In this document: positions 1 through 6,813 of the stretch, piece by piece | Position numbering within the stretch: position 1 is the stretch's first letter | Layout: every line of letters begins with the position of its first letter | NCBI RefSeq assembly: GCF_009857885.1 | Contig: NZ_WWER01000015.1 | Span: 1-34,904 of the forward strand | Length of the DNA: 34,904 bases | Origin: Pusillimonas sp. TS35 | Lineage (GTDB): Bacteria; Pseudomonadota; Gammaproteobacteria; Burkholderiales; Burkholderiaceae_B | Reading direction: 5' to 3' | The notes under the pieces: model-generated | The model's input: only the letters and a program-made list of their open reading frames with translations | What the model was told of the DNA's origin: nothing | The model's database searches: none | Program-made: the position numbers and the translations under genes

Positions 1-75
1 CTCATCACGATGCTCCTGAACCAAGCGCACCGCGCGTTCACGTACTTCAGGGGAAAACTTGTTGTTCTTGCTCAT
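1..75 (-). CDS. IS3-family transposase OrfA, N-terminal fragment
   Basis: The minus strand encodes 25 residues beginning MSKNNKFSPEVRERAVRLVQ. This matches the start of IS3-family OrfA proteins, in which the N-terminal helix-turn-helix binds the element ends and OrfA is joined to OrfB by programmed frameshifting. The window edge cuts the gene. The ATG lies about 50 bases inside the terminal repeat, the usual position. The C-terminal end of the partner OrfB type is seen at the far right edge of the window, but it need not be the same copy. Confidence 0.75.
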   Translation of the reverse strand, partial: MSKNNKFSPEVRERAVRLVQEHRDE

Positions 76-125
76 GACTCCATTCTCTCAAGAATTGAAG
101 CCTCCTCAAAACCCGGTTCGATTCA
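1..125 (-). mobile_element. IS3-family insertion sequence, 5' end (partial)
   Basis: This is the left end of an IS3-family element read on the minus strand. Its terminal repeat, TGAATCGAACCGG on the minus strand, occupies about 113-125. It is followed by a short leader and the orfA start codon at 73-75. The rest of the element lies beyond position 1. The same 13-base end is found at 34781-34793 with the opposite end of the element, so the window is bounded at both sides by this IS. The insertion point is inside an ISL3-family transposase gene, giving a nested arrangement. Confidence 0.8.
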
Positions 126-745
126 ATCTGCGCCGTTTACCCGGGCGCGAGAAGGTCAAGGTGGTGGTGATGGACCTGTCCGATACCTATCGCCAGATCG
201 TGCGCAAGTACTTTCCGAACGCCCAGATTGTGGCCGATCGCTTTCATGTGGTGCGCCTGGTCAACCAGCACTTCCTGAAGCTGTGGCAAGCCCAGGATCC
301 AGAGGGTAGAAGACATCGCGGGCTGCTCAGCCTCATGCGCCGCCACCACTGGAAGCTCGATGAACTGCAGAAGGTTCGGCTGCATCAGTATCTGGAGCAA
401 TATCCGGTGCTTCAATCTCTTTATTTTGCCAAGCAGCAGTTAAATGGCCTACTTGTCATGAAGACGGTCAAGGCCAAACGTGCCAGGCAGATGCTGCCCA
501 TACTACTGAGCCTGATCGAGCAGTTGGCGGCCAGTCCGGCCAGGGCGCTGGCGGCTACGTTAACATCGTGGCTGGAACCCATCGTGCGCATGTGGCGCTT
601 CTCCAAATCGAACGGAATCACTGAAGGATTCCACACCAAGATGGAGATGATTTCGCGTCGTGCGTTCGGGTTCAGGAACTTCGAGAATTACCGCATGCGG
701 GTCTTGGCCCTGTGCGGCTGGAACGGTGTGATTAGCCGTGTCTGA
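122..745 (+). pseudogene. ISL3-family transposase, C-terminal part, interrupted by an IS3 element
   Basis: From about position 122 the plus strand encodes some 207 residues typical of the ISL3 (DDE_Tnp_ISL3) transposase catalytic domain. The segment VVMDLSDTYRQIVRKYFPNA contains the first catalytic Asp region, VADRFHVVRLVN follows, and the C-terminal block SNGITEGFHTKMEMISRRAF carries the final catalytic Glu region. Full-length members are about 400 residues, so roughly the N-terminal half is missing. The upstream sequence is the end of an IS3-family element, and the reading frame that runs through the junction from position 59 is a chance fusion. The intact stop is at 743-745. This copy cannot encode a working transposase. 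Confidence 0.85.
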
Positions 746-756
746 TGAATGCCCTA

Positions 757-780
757 TCCCCCGTTTGTGGGGAAGAGCCC
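757..780 (+). repeat. Right terminal inverted repeat of the ISL3-family element
   Basis: Read on the minus strand from 780 inwards, the sequence begins GGGCTCTTCCCCACAAACGG. ISL3-family elements characteristically end in a GG(C/T)TCTTC-type repeat, and this one lies 35 bases past the transposase stop codon. The left repeat is outside the window, so the match between the two ends and the 8-bp target duplication cannot be verified. Confidence 0.65.
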
Positions 781-822
781 TGAAACCGCTCTAAAGGCTT
801 GTATTTATTAGGATTTTTAGAT

Positions 823-907
823 TGGTGCCCGGGGCCGGAATCGAACCGGCACGCCTTGCGGCGGGGGATTTTGAGTCCCCTGCGTCTACCAATTTCACCA
901 CCCGGGC
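823..907 (-). tRNA. tRNA-Leu (anticodon CAA)
   Basis: The minus strand folds as a class II tRNA. It has acceptor GCCCGGG paired with CCCGGGC and an encoded CCA at the 3' end. The anticodon stem-loop is GGGGA-CTCAAAA-TCCCC, giving anticodon CAA (reads UUG). A long variable arm and the T-loop GGTTCGATTCC are also present. It lies between the norD stop codon and an ISL3-type element, whose terminal repeat ends about 43 bases from the tRNA 3' end. There is no integrase nearby, so the tRNA does not mark a genomic-island attachment site in this window. Confidence 0.95.
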
Positions 908-913
908 AGGCAG

Positions 914-931
914 GTCTCGCGAGCGCGAGAC
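914..931. terminator. GC-rich perfect hairpin between norD and tRNA-Leu
   Basis: GTCTCGC-GAGC-GCGAGAC forms a 7-bp perfect stem with a 4-base loop, 18 bases past the norD stop codon on the minus strand. There is no T tract, so it is either a weak terminator or an RNA-processing or stability hairpin between the nor message and the tRNA. Confidence 0.4.
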
Positions 932-948
932 TGGCAGGAAGGAAGCAA

Positions 949-3027
949 TTATACACACACCAGCCGCCGCATCCACTCCAGCAGGACACGAGGCAGTTCG
1001 TGCGGTGCCCCAAGCAGTGCATATTGCCCGGGTCCGAACAGGTGCGGCAGGTAGCGGGCGGCCTGCCGGTCTATCGTCAAGCAGAACGGAAAGATCCCCT
1101 GCGCCCGGGCTTCTTCGACGGCGCGTCGCGTGTCGGCAATGCCGTAGCGCCCTTCGTAGTGGTCGGCGTCGTTGGGTTTGCCGTCGGACAGCAGGATGAG
1201 CAGGCGGTGCTGCGCGGGCTGGCGCATGAGCAGGGCGGTGGCGTGGCGCAGGGCGGCGCCGGTGCGGGTGTAGTGCTGGGGTTCGATGCCGGCGATGCGC
1301 AGGCCGACCTGGGGGCTGTAGGGTTCGTTGAAATGCTTGAGGGCGCTGGCGGTGACGCCCTGGGGGCCTTCGCCCGAGAAGGTGTGGATGGCGTAGGGGT
1401 CGCCCAGGTGTTGCAGGGCGATGGCGACGAGCAGCAGGGCTTCGCGCTCGATGTCGATGATGCGTTGCCGGCCGCTCAGCCATGCATCAGTGGATCCGCT
1501 GTTGTCGACGAGCAGCATGATGGTGAGGTCGCGGGCCTGGCGGCGCTGGACGCGGTAGAGGCCTTGGGGTATGGGCAGGCCGGCGTGGGCGTCGGCGCGG
1601 CCTTCGATGTAGGCGTCCAGGTCAATCTCATCGCCGTCGCTCTGGCGGCGCAGCCATTGCCGCTGGCCGCGCAGCATATCGAAGCGACCGCGTATGGCGT
1701 GAAGCAGGCTGTGGTGGCGGGCCAGGGTGGCGTCCAGCCACGATTGGGCGCCTTCGGGGGCGTCGATCAGATGCACGGTGGCGCCGGGGTGGCGGTACCC
1801 TTCGATGCGGTAGTCCCACTCGGGATAGGTCAGGGTGGCGGCCTGGGGGGCGGGCGTTGTCAGGCGGGCGAGGCTCTGGCGGTTGGGCGGGTCGTCGGAC
1901 AGAAGTACTTCTTTGGCTTGTCGGGCATCCGCCACCAGGCGGGCTTCGGCGAGTTCGGACAGGGCGTCGGCGTATTCGTCGGCGCTGGTGTCTTGGTCGC
2001 GGTCGATGGGGCGCTGCATGCCGAAGGGGTCTTCGGCTTTTTCCAGGGGCTCGCCGGTCTGTATCATCCAAGCGCCCTGTTTTTGCTGGTCTTCGTCTTC
2101 GCGGGCTTGGCGCTCGCGGGGGCGGCGCGGCAGGCGGGCGCTGCGGGGTGTATGGCCGCGGGCATGTTCGGCTGCTGCGGCCTCGAGGGCGGCGATATCG
2201 CCTGTCGCGGGGGGCTGCAGCAAATCGCCGGTCCAGGCGTCAAGAAACAGGGCGTGGATGTGGGGGCCGGGCGTGGTCGCCCGTTGTGTTGCGATGTGCC
2301 GCGCGGCACTGAGGCTATCGCGTGGCGTCGCGTACCCGCGCCGGGTGGCTGGCCATGGACCAGAACGCCGATCTGTCGACGTCACTGCCTCGCCACCTCC
2401 GCCCGGTACCGTAGACCGCAGTATCTCCTGCGCCAGTTCCTCAATACAACGTACCGCTGTCGGCAACGCAGCGACGGCCGGCCGCCTGGCCAAGGCTTCC
2501 CGTCGCAGATCGCCCACCGCATCACATAACCCAGGCAATGTGTTGACGAGTTCGTGATCGCAAGCCTCGGCCTCGAATAGCAGATATAGCGCGCGCGTAA
2601 TCGGGCAGTCGATCTGCGCAGCAACAACAGCGCTGCCGCGTCGAGCGCGGGTGGCTTGAAGCAAGGCCAGCAGTCGATACCGCGCGAACCCGGTAGCGGG
2701 CGCGTCGGGCTGATCCTCCAGCGTAATCTCGGCGGGCAACCAGATTGAGTGCCCGTCCGTCGCAGGGACGGGGCGCGGAATCTGCCGCACATCATGACGA
2801 CGAAACAAGCGACTCAGCGCGGTGGGCAGGGCGGGCGGCTGGGCGATCCGCATGGGCATGGCTTGTCCATACATGGCGGTCATCAGCAAATCGAGCCGGG
2901 GCGCCACATCGGCCAGAGCCAGTACCGGCGGTCCTTTCCGCGGCCCGCGATGGCGCTGCCACGCAGAGCGCGCGTAAACCGTGGCGTGCCGGGCAAGGTC
3001 ATGGAGTACGTCTTCAGCTTCAGCCAT
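949..3027 (-). CDS. norD: Nitric oxide reductase activation protein NorD
   Basis: This 692-residue protein fits the NorD family, which works with the AAA+ ATPase NorQ to activate the NorCB nitric oxide reductase, probably by inserting the non-haem iron. The C-terminal third is a von Willebrand A domain. Its MIDAS motif DNSGS is at about residues 505-510, followed by the conserved HYTRTGAALRHA and LLILLSDGKPNDADHYEG blocks. The N-terminal two thirds are Arg/Glu-rich, variable and probably helical. It lies last in the nor operon, 32 bases after norQ. The start MAEAEDVLHDLA was taken because no upstream in-frame Met is closer to norQ. Long open frames on the opposite strand, including one of 576 codons, are GC-rich shadows. 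Confidence 0.93.
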   Translation of the reverse strand: MAEAEDVLHDLARHATVYARSAWQRHRGPRKGPPVLALADVAPRLDLLMTAMYGQAMPMRIAQPPALPTALSRLFRRHDVRQIPRPVPATDGHSIWLPAEITLEDQPDAPATGFARYRLLALLQATRARRGSAVVAAQIDCPITRALYLLFEAEACDHELVNTLPGLCDAVGDLRREALARRPAVAALPTAVRCIEELAQEILRSTVPGGGGEAVTSTDRRSGPWPATRRGYATPRDSLSAARHIATQRATTPGPHIHALFLDAWTGDLLQPPATGDIAALEAAAAEHARGHTPRSARLPRRPRERQAREDEDQQKQGAWMIQTGEPLEKAEDPFGMQRPIDRDQDTSADEYADALSELAEARLVADARQAKEVLLSDDPPNRQSLARLTTPAPQAATLTYPEWDYRIEGYRHPGATVHLIDAPEGAQSWLDATLARHHSLLHAIRGRFDMLRGQRQWLRRQSDGDEIDLDAYIEGRADAHAGLPIPQGLYRVQRRQARDLTIMLLVDNSGSTDAWLSGRQRIIDIEREALLLVAIALQHLGDPYAIHTFSGEGPQGVTASALKHFNEPYSPQVGLRIAGIEPQHYTRTGAALRHATALLMRQPAQHRLLILLSDGKPNDADHYEGRYGIADTRRAVEEARAQGIFPFCLTIDRQAARYLPHLFGPGQYALLGAPHELPRVLLEWMRRLVCV

Positions 3028-3059
3028 GGCGCATGGTTGCGGATCAAGGGATGGTCAAC

Positions 3060-3875
3060 TCACCGGAACGTCAAATCAATCAGATCGTTCATCGCATCCA
3101 GCAGCGTGGGGTCGTCCGACAGCGGTGACACCAGTGCCGTCTGGCAGGCACGCTTGATGGGGATGCCATGCAAAATCAATTGCGCGGTGGCAACCAGCAA
3201 GCGCGTGCTGGGCGCTTCGGCCAGGCCGCGGTCTTGCAGGCCGCGCAGCTTGCCGGCCAGCGCTACCAGCCCGCGCGCGTCGGCGGCGGGCAGGCCGGTC
3301 TCGCGAACAAGGATGTCGGCCTCGCGCTCGGGCGTAGGGAAGCCGAAGTCCAGCGCCACAAAGCGTTGACGCGTGCTGGGCTTTAGGTCTTTCAGCATGC
3401 GCTGGTAGCCGGGGTTGTACGAGATCACCATCTGGAAGCCGGGGGCGGCCTCGATGGTTTCGCCGGTCTTGTCGATGGTGAGTGTGCGGCGGTAATCGGT
3501 AAGCGGGTGCAGCACGACGATGGTGTCTTGCCGCGCCTCCACCACTTCATCCAGGTAGCAGATGGCGCCCATGCGCACGGCGGTGGTCAGCGGGCCATCC
3601 TGCCATAAGGTGCCGTCGTGGCGGATGAGGTAGCGGCCGATCAGGTCGCTGGCGCTCAGGTCGTCGTGGCAGGCTATCGTGATCAGCGGGCGGCCCAGTT
3701 TCCAGGCCATGTGCTCCACGAAGCGCGTCTTGCCGCAGCCGGTTGGGCCCTTGAGCATCACGGCCAGGCGGTTGCGATGGCACTGCTCGAACAGTTCCAC
3801 TTCGTCGCCGCCTGGCAGATAGAAGGGCGCCGGGCGGGTTGCGGTGTTGATCACGGCATTCAATGCGTCGGCCAT
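3060..3875 (-). CDS. norQ: Nitric oxide reductase activation ATPase NorQ (CbbQ/NirQ type)
   Basis: This 271-residue MoxR-class AAA+ ATPase has Walker A GPTGCGKT at residues 43-50 and Walker B ICYLDE at 105-110. A sensor-1 region, VISYNPGYQ, follows, together with the C-terminal CbbQ extension. Family members act with a VWA partner (NorD here) as a metal-insertion or activase chaperone, for nitric oxide reductase in denitrifiers. It starts 3 bases after the norB stop, so it is translated from the same message. Length is normal for the family (about 260-270). The assignment to NorQ rather than CbbQ rests on the norB neighbour. Confidence 0.95.
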   Translation of the reverse strand: MADALNAVINTATRPAPFYLPGGDEVELFEQCHRNRLAVMLKGPTGCGKTRFVEHMAWKLGRPLITIACHDDLSASDLIGRYLIRHDGTLWQDGPLTTAVRMGAICYLDEVVEARQDTIVVLHPLTDYRRTLTIDKTGETIEAAPGFQMVISYNPGYQRMLKDLKPSTRQRFVALDFGFPTPEREADILVRETGLPAADARGLVALAGKLRGLQDRGLAEAPSTRLLVATAQLILHGIPIKRACQTALVSPLSDDPTLLDAMNDLIDLTFR

Positions 3876-3878
3876 GCC

Positions 3879-5285
3879 TTATCCCGGCTGCTGGTTTGCA
3901 AGCCGCGCCTTGCGGGCGGAAGCGGCTGCCGCGCGATCGTTCGCATCGATTTCATCGTCAGTCAGCGGGACCACGCGTGGCGGGTAGCGGAAGAAGTCGA
4001 AGATGAACAGCAGCACCCCGATGGCAAACAGTGAGGCCGTGGCGACCAGCATCAGGAAGTGCACTTGTATCTTCAGTTGCACGTCCAGGTAACCGATGCC
4101 CAGCACGCGCTCCAGGTATACCTGCCCGATGCCGGCGGTGGCGAACGACAGCGTCATGCCGAACATGCCTGCGATCTGCAGCCAGAAGGACCACAGGCCC
4201 AGTGCTGTGCCCTGCTCGCGCCGCCCGGTGGTGATGCTGGGCAGGGCGTAGGTGATGACGGCCAGCACAATCATGGCATAGGCGCCGTAAAAGGCGGCAT
4301 GCCCGTGCATGGCGGTGATCAGCGTGCCGTGCGTCCATTTGTTGATGTCGGGGAAGGTGTGGGCCAGGCCCAGCAGGCCGGCGCCGAACAGGGTGAACAG
4401 GGCGCTGCCTATGGTCCAGTGCAGGGCCAGCAGGTTGGGGTGCTGCACACCAGCACGGCGCATGGCAAAGTAGGCGTACATGGCCATGCCGACCAGCGCC
4501 ACCGGTTCCAGCGCGCTGAAGAAGCCGCCAATGGGCAGCCAGTACGCGGGCACGCCCACCCAGTAATAATGGTGTGCGGTGCCCAGGATGCCGGCGATGA
4601 ACACCAGCCCCACGATCACGTACAGCCACTTCTCCAGCACTTCGCGGTCTGCGCCCGAGAGGCGGATGAGCAGGTAGGCCAGGAAGGAGCCCTGGATCAT
4701 TTCCCAAACACCTTCCACCCACAGGTGCACTGTCCACCACCGGTAATAAATGGACACGACGTAGTTTTCATAATGCAGCAGGGCCGGCACATACAGTACG
4801 GCGGAGCTGGCCAGGCCCAGCAGCAACACACCTTCGGTGGTGGTGAAGCGTCCCGATCGTTTGATCGTCATGCCTATGTTGTAGAGAAAAATAAGCATAC
4901 AGACGACGATGAGCAGTTTATTGGGCAGGGGTTGCTCCAGCAGTTTGTTGCCGGTGCCCAGGCCCAGGAAGTAGCTGCCGACGGCGGTCACGCCCATGAT
5001 GGCCCATAGAATCAGCTGGATATAGGCCAGCCGGACGCTGTACAGCTCGGTGCGCGACTCGTCGGCCACGATCCAGTAGGTGGCGCCCATGAAGCCGGTC
5101 AGCACCCAGACGATCAGCAGGTTGGTGTGCACGGTCTTGGTGACGTCGAACGGCATCAGGTTGAGCAGAGGGTCGGGCCCCAGGTACTTGGCTGCCGACA
5201 GCAGGCCGAAGACGAGTTGCAGGCCGAACAGGATCAGGGCTAGGGCAAAATACCAGTAGGTGACTGACTGAGATTTGTATCGCAT
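3879..5285 (-). CDS. norB: Nitric oxide reductase catalytic subunit NorB
   Basis: NorB is the haem b/b3-FeB subunit of the cytoplasmic-membrane cNOR, which reduces two NO to N2O. The protein has 468 residues and about 12 hydrophobic spans. Expected ligands are visible: His53 (VHTNLLIVW) and His329 for haem b, His327 for haem b3, and His187 plus His238-His239 for FeB. The conserved glutamates Glu191 and Glu195 lie in HLWVEGVWEMIQGS. No quinol-oxidase-type N-terminal extension is present, so it is cNOR and not qNOR. Its electron donor is the adjacent NorC. The charged cytoplasmic C-terminal tail is normal. The short gap (87 bases) to norC fits one operon. Confidence 0.97.
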   Translation of the reverse strand: MRYKSQSVTYWYFALALILFGLQLVFGLLSAAKYLGPDPLLNLMPFDVTKTVHTNLLIVWVLTGFMGATYWIVADESRTELYSVRLAYIQLILWAIMGVTAVGSYFLGLGTGNKLLEQPLPNKLLIVVCMLIFLYNIGMTIKRSGRFTTTEGVLLLGLASSAVLYVPALLHYENYVVSIYYRWWTVHLWVEGVWEMIQGSFLAYLLIRLSGADREVLEKWLYVIVGLVFIAGILGTAHHYYWVGVPAYWLPIGGFFSALEPVALVGMAMYAYFAMRRAGVQHPNLLALHWTIGSALFTLFGAGLLGLAHTFPDINKWTHGTLITAMHGHAAFYGAYAMIVLAVITYALPSITTGRREQGTALGLWSFWLQIAGMFGMTLSFATAGIGQVYLERVLGIGYLDVQLKIQVHFLMLVATASLFAIGVLLFIFDFFRYPPRVVPLTDDEIDANDRAAAASARKARLANQQPG

Positions 5286-5372
5286 GGCGGTTCCCTGTGT
5301 GGCGGATAGCTGCTTGTGCAGCGTGATGTATCTGCCTGGCCGGGCGGCATGGTCGCTCGGGCCGGCCCTGGT

Positions 5373-6242
5373 TTATTTGAACGAGTGCAGGTAGGCGACC
5401 AAGTCGTCGATCTGTTCGGGCTTCAAGTCCTTGCCGTACGAAGGCGGCATGAACGAGATGCCGTTGGCCGAGTACATGGCGCCTGGATGCAGGTAGGCGC
5501 TTGGTTCGACGATAGATTCGTGGATGAACGCCTCGACCGTTTTGGCCTTGCCTTTGTAGTCAGGCGACGCAATGATTTGCTCGGCCCGCTGGCGCAGGCC
5601 GGCCAGCGATGGGCCGGCCAGGTTGACGCCAGGCGCCATCGAGTGACAGGCCGAACAGGTCGGTACGGCGGTCTTGAACAGTGCCTCGCCGCGCGCGATG
5701 GGTGCGTTCTCTGCAGTGACTGGCCGCGCGCCGGGAGGCAGGGCGCCTGGCTGCGTTGCTTCGCCTTCTTGCTTTTGCTGGGCCAGCGTCAGGTCGGTGC
5801 CGGGGATGGAACCGCCCGTTACCAGAATGGGCCGCGGCGGCCAGCCCTGGTTGTCGATTTTGCTGACCCAGTCCATGAAGGCGATAACGTCGCTGATCTC
5901 GCCATCGGTCATACCCAGGGTGGGCATCAGTCGGCGGTGCTTTTGCTCGTCGTAGAACTGGGAGGGGTCTTTCAGGAAAGCAGTGAGGTAGGGCACGCCG
6001 CGATGCTGGGTGATTTTGGTGAGGTCGGGCGCGAAATAGGCGCCTTCGCCCAAGATGGTATGGCAGTTGATGCAGTTGTACTGGTGCCACACGTTTTGGC
6101 CGCGGGCAACCTCGGCGGTGATGGCCTCGGTGTTGGTCAGTTTGGGAAACTGGCGGTGGCTGTCTACCGTCAGGCCCAGAAACACGACCGTGGCAATTGC
6201 AGTGGAAATAATGGCGAAACTGCGGGTCTGGCGTTTGTTCAT
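5373..6242 (-). CDS. norC: NorC-type cytochrome c with an extra C-terminal cytochrome c domain
   Basis: NorC passes electrons to NorB. Residues 1-145 look like a normal NorC: a single membrane anchor (about 8-26), haem site CINCH at 57-61 and candidate axial Met106 or Met111, ending near the NQGWPPRPIL block. Classical NorC stops about here (roughly 150 residues). This protein continues for another 144 residues: a Pro/Gln-rich linker (about 150-180), then a second haem site CSACH at 196-200 with distal Met265 in GISFMPPSYG and a C-terminal helix LVAYLHSFK. It is therefore predicted to be a dihaem periplasmic subunit. The fusion could bring an electron-donor domain to the enzyme. The start was chosen at MNKRQTRS, which precedes the anchor. 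Confidence 0.9.
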   Translation of the reverse strand: MNKRQTRSFAIISTAIATVVFLGLTVDSHRQFPKLTNTEAITAEVARGQNVWHQYNCINCHTILGEGAYFAPDLTKITQHRGVPYLTAFLKDPSQFYDEQKHRRLMPTLGMTDGEISDVIAFMDWVSKIDNQGWPPRPILVTGGSIPGTDLTLAQQKQEGEATQPGALPPGARPVTAENAPIARGEALFKTAVPTCSACHSMAPGVNLAGPSLAGLRQRAEQIIASPDYKGKAKTVEAFIHESIVEPSAYLHPGAMYSANGISFMPPSYGKDLKPEQIDDLVAYLHSFK

Positions 6243-6253
6243 GGCCGTTCTCC

Positions 6254-6379
6254 CTAAACGCCGATACCAGACCAGTAGCTGATGCCTATGATGGCTGCAT
6301 AACCAATGGCGATAACCATCAGCAACAGTACCACCCCCCCGACAGCTTTCAACACCTTATACAGCGATTCTGCCTGCAT
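6254..6379 (-). CDS. 41-residue single-span membrane peptide at the head of the nor operon
   Basis: This small frame begins MQAESLYKVLKAVGGVVLLL and continues as one strongly hydrophobic span (about residues 12-36), ending SYWSGIGV. The start at 6379 has a good ribosome-binding site (AAGGAG, 7 bases upstream). A longer in-frame upstream reading from 6466 runs through the 12-bp repeats and is unlikely to be used. The stop is 11 bases before the norC start, so it is co-transcribed and probably coupled. I do not recognise a family. By position it could be a small accessory subunit of the NO reductase, comparable in size class (not sequence) to small oxidase subunits such as CcoQ. Function is unknown. 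Confidence 0.65.
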   Translation of the reverse strand: MQAESLYKVLKAVGGVVLLLMVIAIGYAAIIGISYWSGIGV

Positions 6380-6433
6380 GGCGTGCTCCTTTGCACTCAA
6401 TAAATGATTACAAGGAAATGCGTTCTTATTCAT

Positions 6434-6481
6434 GTGCTGCGTTATGTGCCGCGTTATGTGCCGCATTATGTGCCGCAGCTT
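6434..6481. repeat. Four 12-bp tandem repeats in the nor leader
   Basis: The unit GTGCCGCGTTAT repeats head to tail at 6434-6445 (GTGCTGCGTTAT), 6446-6457, 6458-6469 (GTGCCGCATTAT) and 6470-6481 (degenerate second half). It lies 55-100 bases upstream of the 41-residue gene, in its probable leader. A related TTATGTGCCG occurs at 6661-6670, just before the htpG promoter. It could be an array of regulator sites or a slippage-prone spacer. Confidence 0.8.
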
Positions 6482-6526
6482 GTCTCTGTGGACATTTACT
6501 GTTTTTTCTTAACTGTTATCTGTTGA

Positions 6527-6540
6527 TTGTGATTTCTCAA
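6527..6540. promoter_or_regulatory. FNR/DNR-like site upstream of the nor operon
   Basis: TTGTGATTTCTCAA matches the FNR/DNR consensus TTGAT-N4-ATCAA at 7 of 10 defined positions (TTG on the left, TCAA on the right). It lies about 150 bases upstream of the first nor gene and in an AT-rich patch. CRP/FNR-family regulators such as DNR/NNR commonly activate nor genes, and no NorR gene is present next to this operon. A promoter -10 at the matching distance is not convincing, so this is tentative. Confidence 0.35.
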
Positions 6541-6684
6541 CTGTTTTGCATACCGTATCGTATTTCGCAACAATTTATGGTTACTTGATGTATCGACGGC
6601 CTGTTTTTGCGGCAGGTTTGACTGCTGAAAACCGTCACTTTGCCGCCCAATTGTTACTGTTTATGTGCCGGGGTTTTTTCTGGC

Positions 6685-6713
6685 CTTGAAAACCGGCTGG
6701 GCGCACCCCATAT
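6685..6713 (+). promoter_or_regulatory. Sigma-32 (heat-shock) promoter of htpG
   Basis: CTTGAAA at 6685-6691 and CCCCATAT at 6706-6713 are separated by 14 bases. This is an almost perfect fit to the RpoH consensus CTTGAAA-N11-16-CCCCATnT. It lies about 100 bases upstream of the htpG start codon and is correctly oriented, so htpG is predicted to be heat-shock controlled. Confidence 0.88.
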
Positions 6714-6813
6714 AAGTGGACAATCCCGTCGGGTCCTGCTGCCGCGACGGCGTTCGGCCTGTTAGCAACCAGGCCGCTGCATTTTCTTTGTATCGCACAG
6801 AACGGATTTCCAC

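Larger units (their letters stand above)
6380..6813. other. Divergent nor/htpG intergenic control region (434 bp)
   Basis: This stretch has no gene longer than a few dozen codons. It separates the nor operon (minus) from htpG (plus). It is markedly AT-richer than its surroundings at 6480-6600. It holds, in order, the nor ribosome-binding site, the 12-bp repeats, the FNR-like site and the sigma-32 promoter listed separately. The segment 6541-6680 shows nothing else that I can assign. Confidence 0.6.

Noticed and set aside
59-745. Complete-looking 228-residue protein from position 59
   Set aside because: The first 20 or so codons are IS3 end DNA. Only the part after about 122 is ISL3 transposase, so it is a junction artefact.
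823-907. tRNA-Leu as a genomic-island attachment site
   Set aside because: No integrase gene and no repeat of the tRNA 3' end were found elsewhere in the window. The neighbouring element is an ISL3 transposon with its own terminal repeat.
799-2529. Long open frame (576 codons) on the plus strand opposite norD
   Set aside because: It runs through the tRNA gene and mirrors norD codons. The protein is low-complexity Gly/Ala/Val with no domain. It is a GC-rich shadow.
6434-6481. Tandem repeats as a CRISPR array
   Set aside because: The 12-base units are directly abutting with no spacers, and no cas genes are present.
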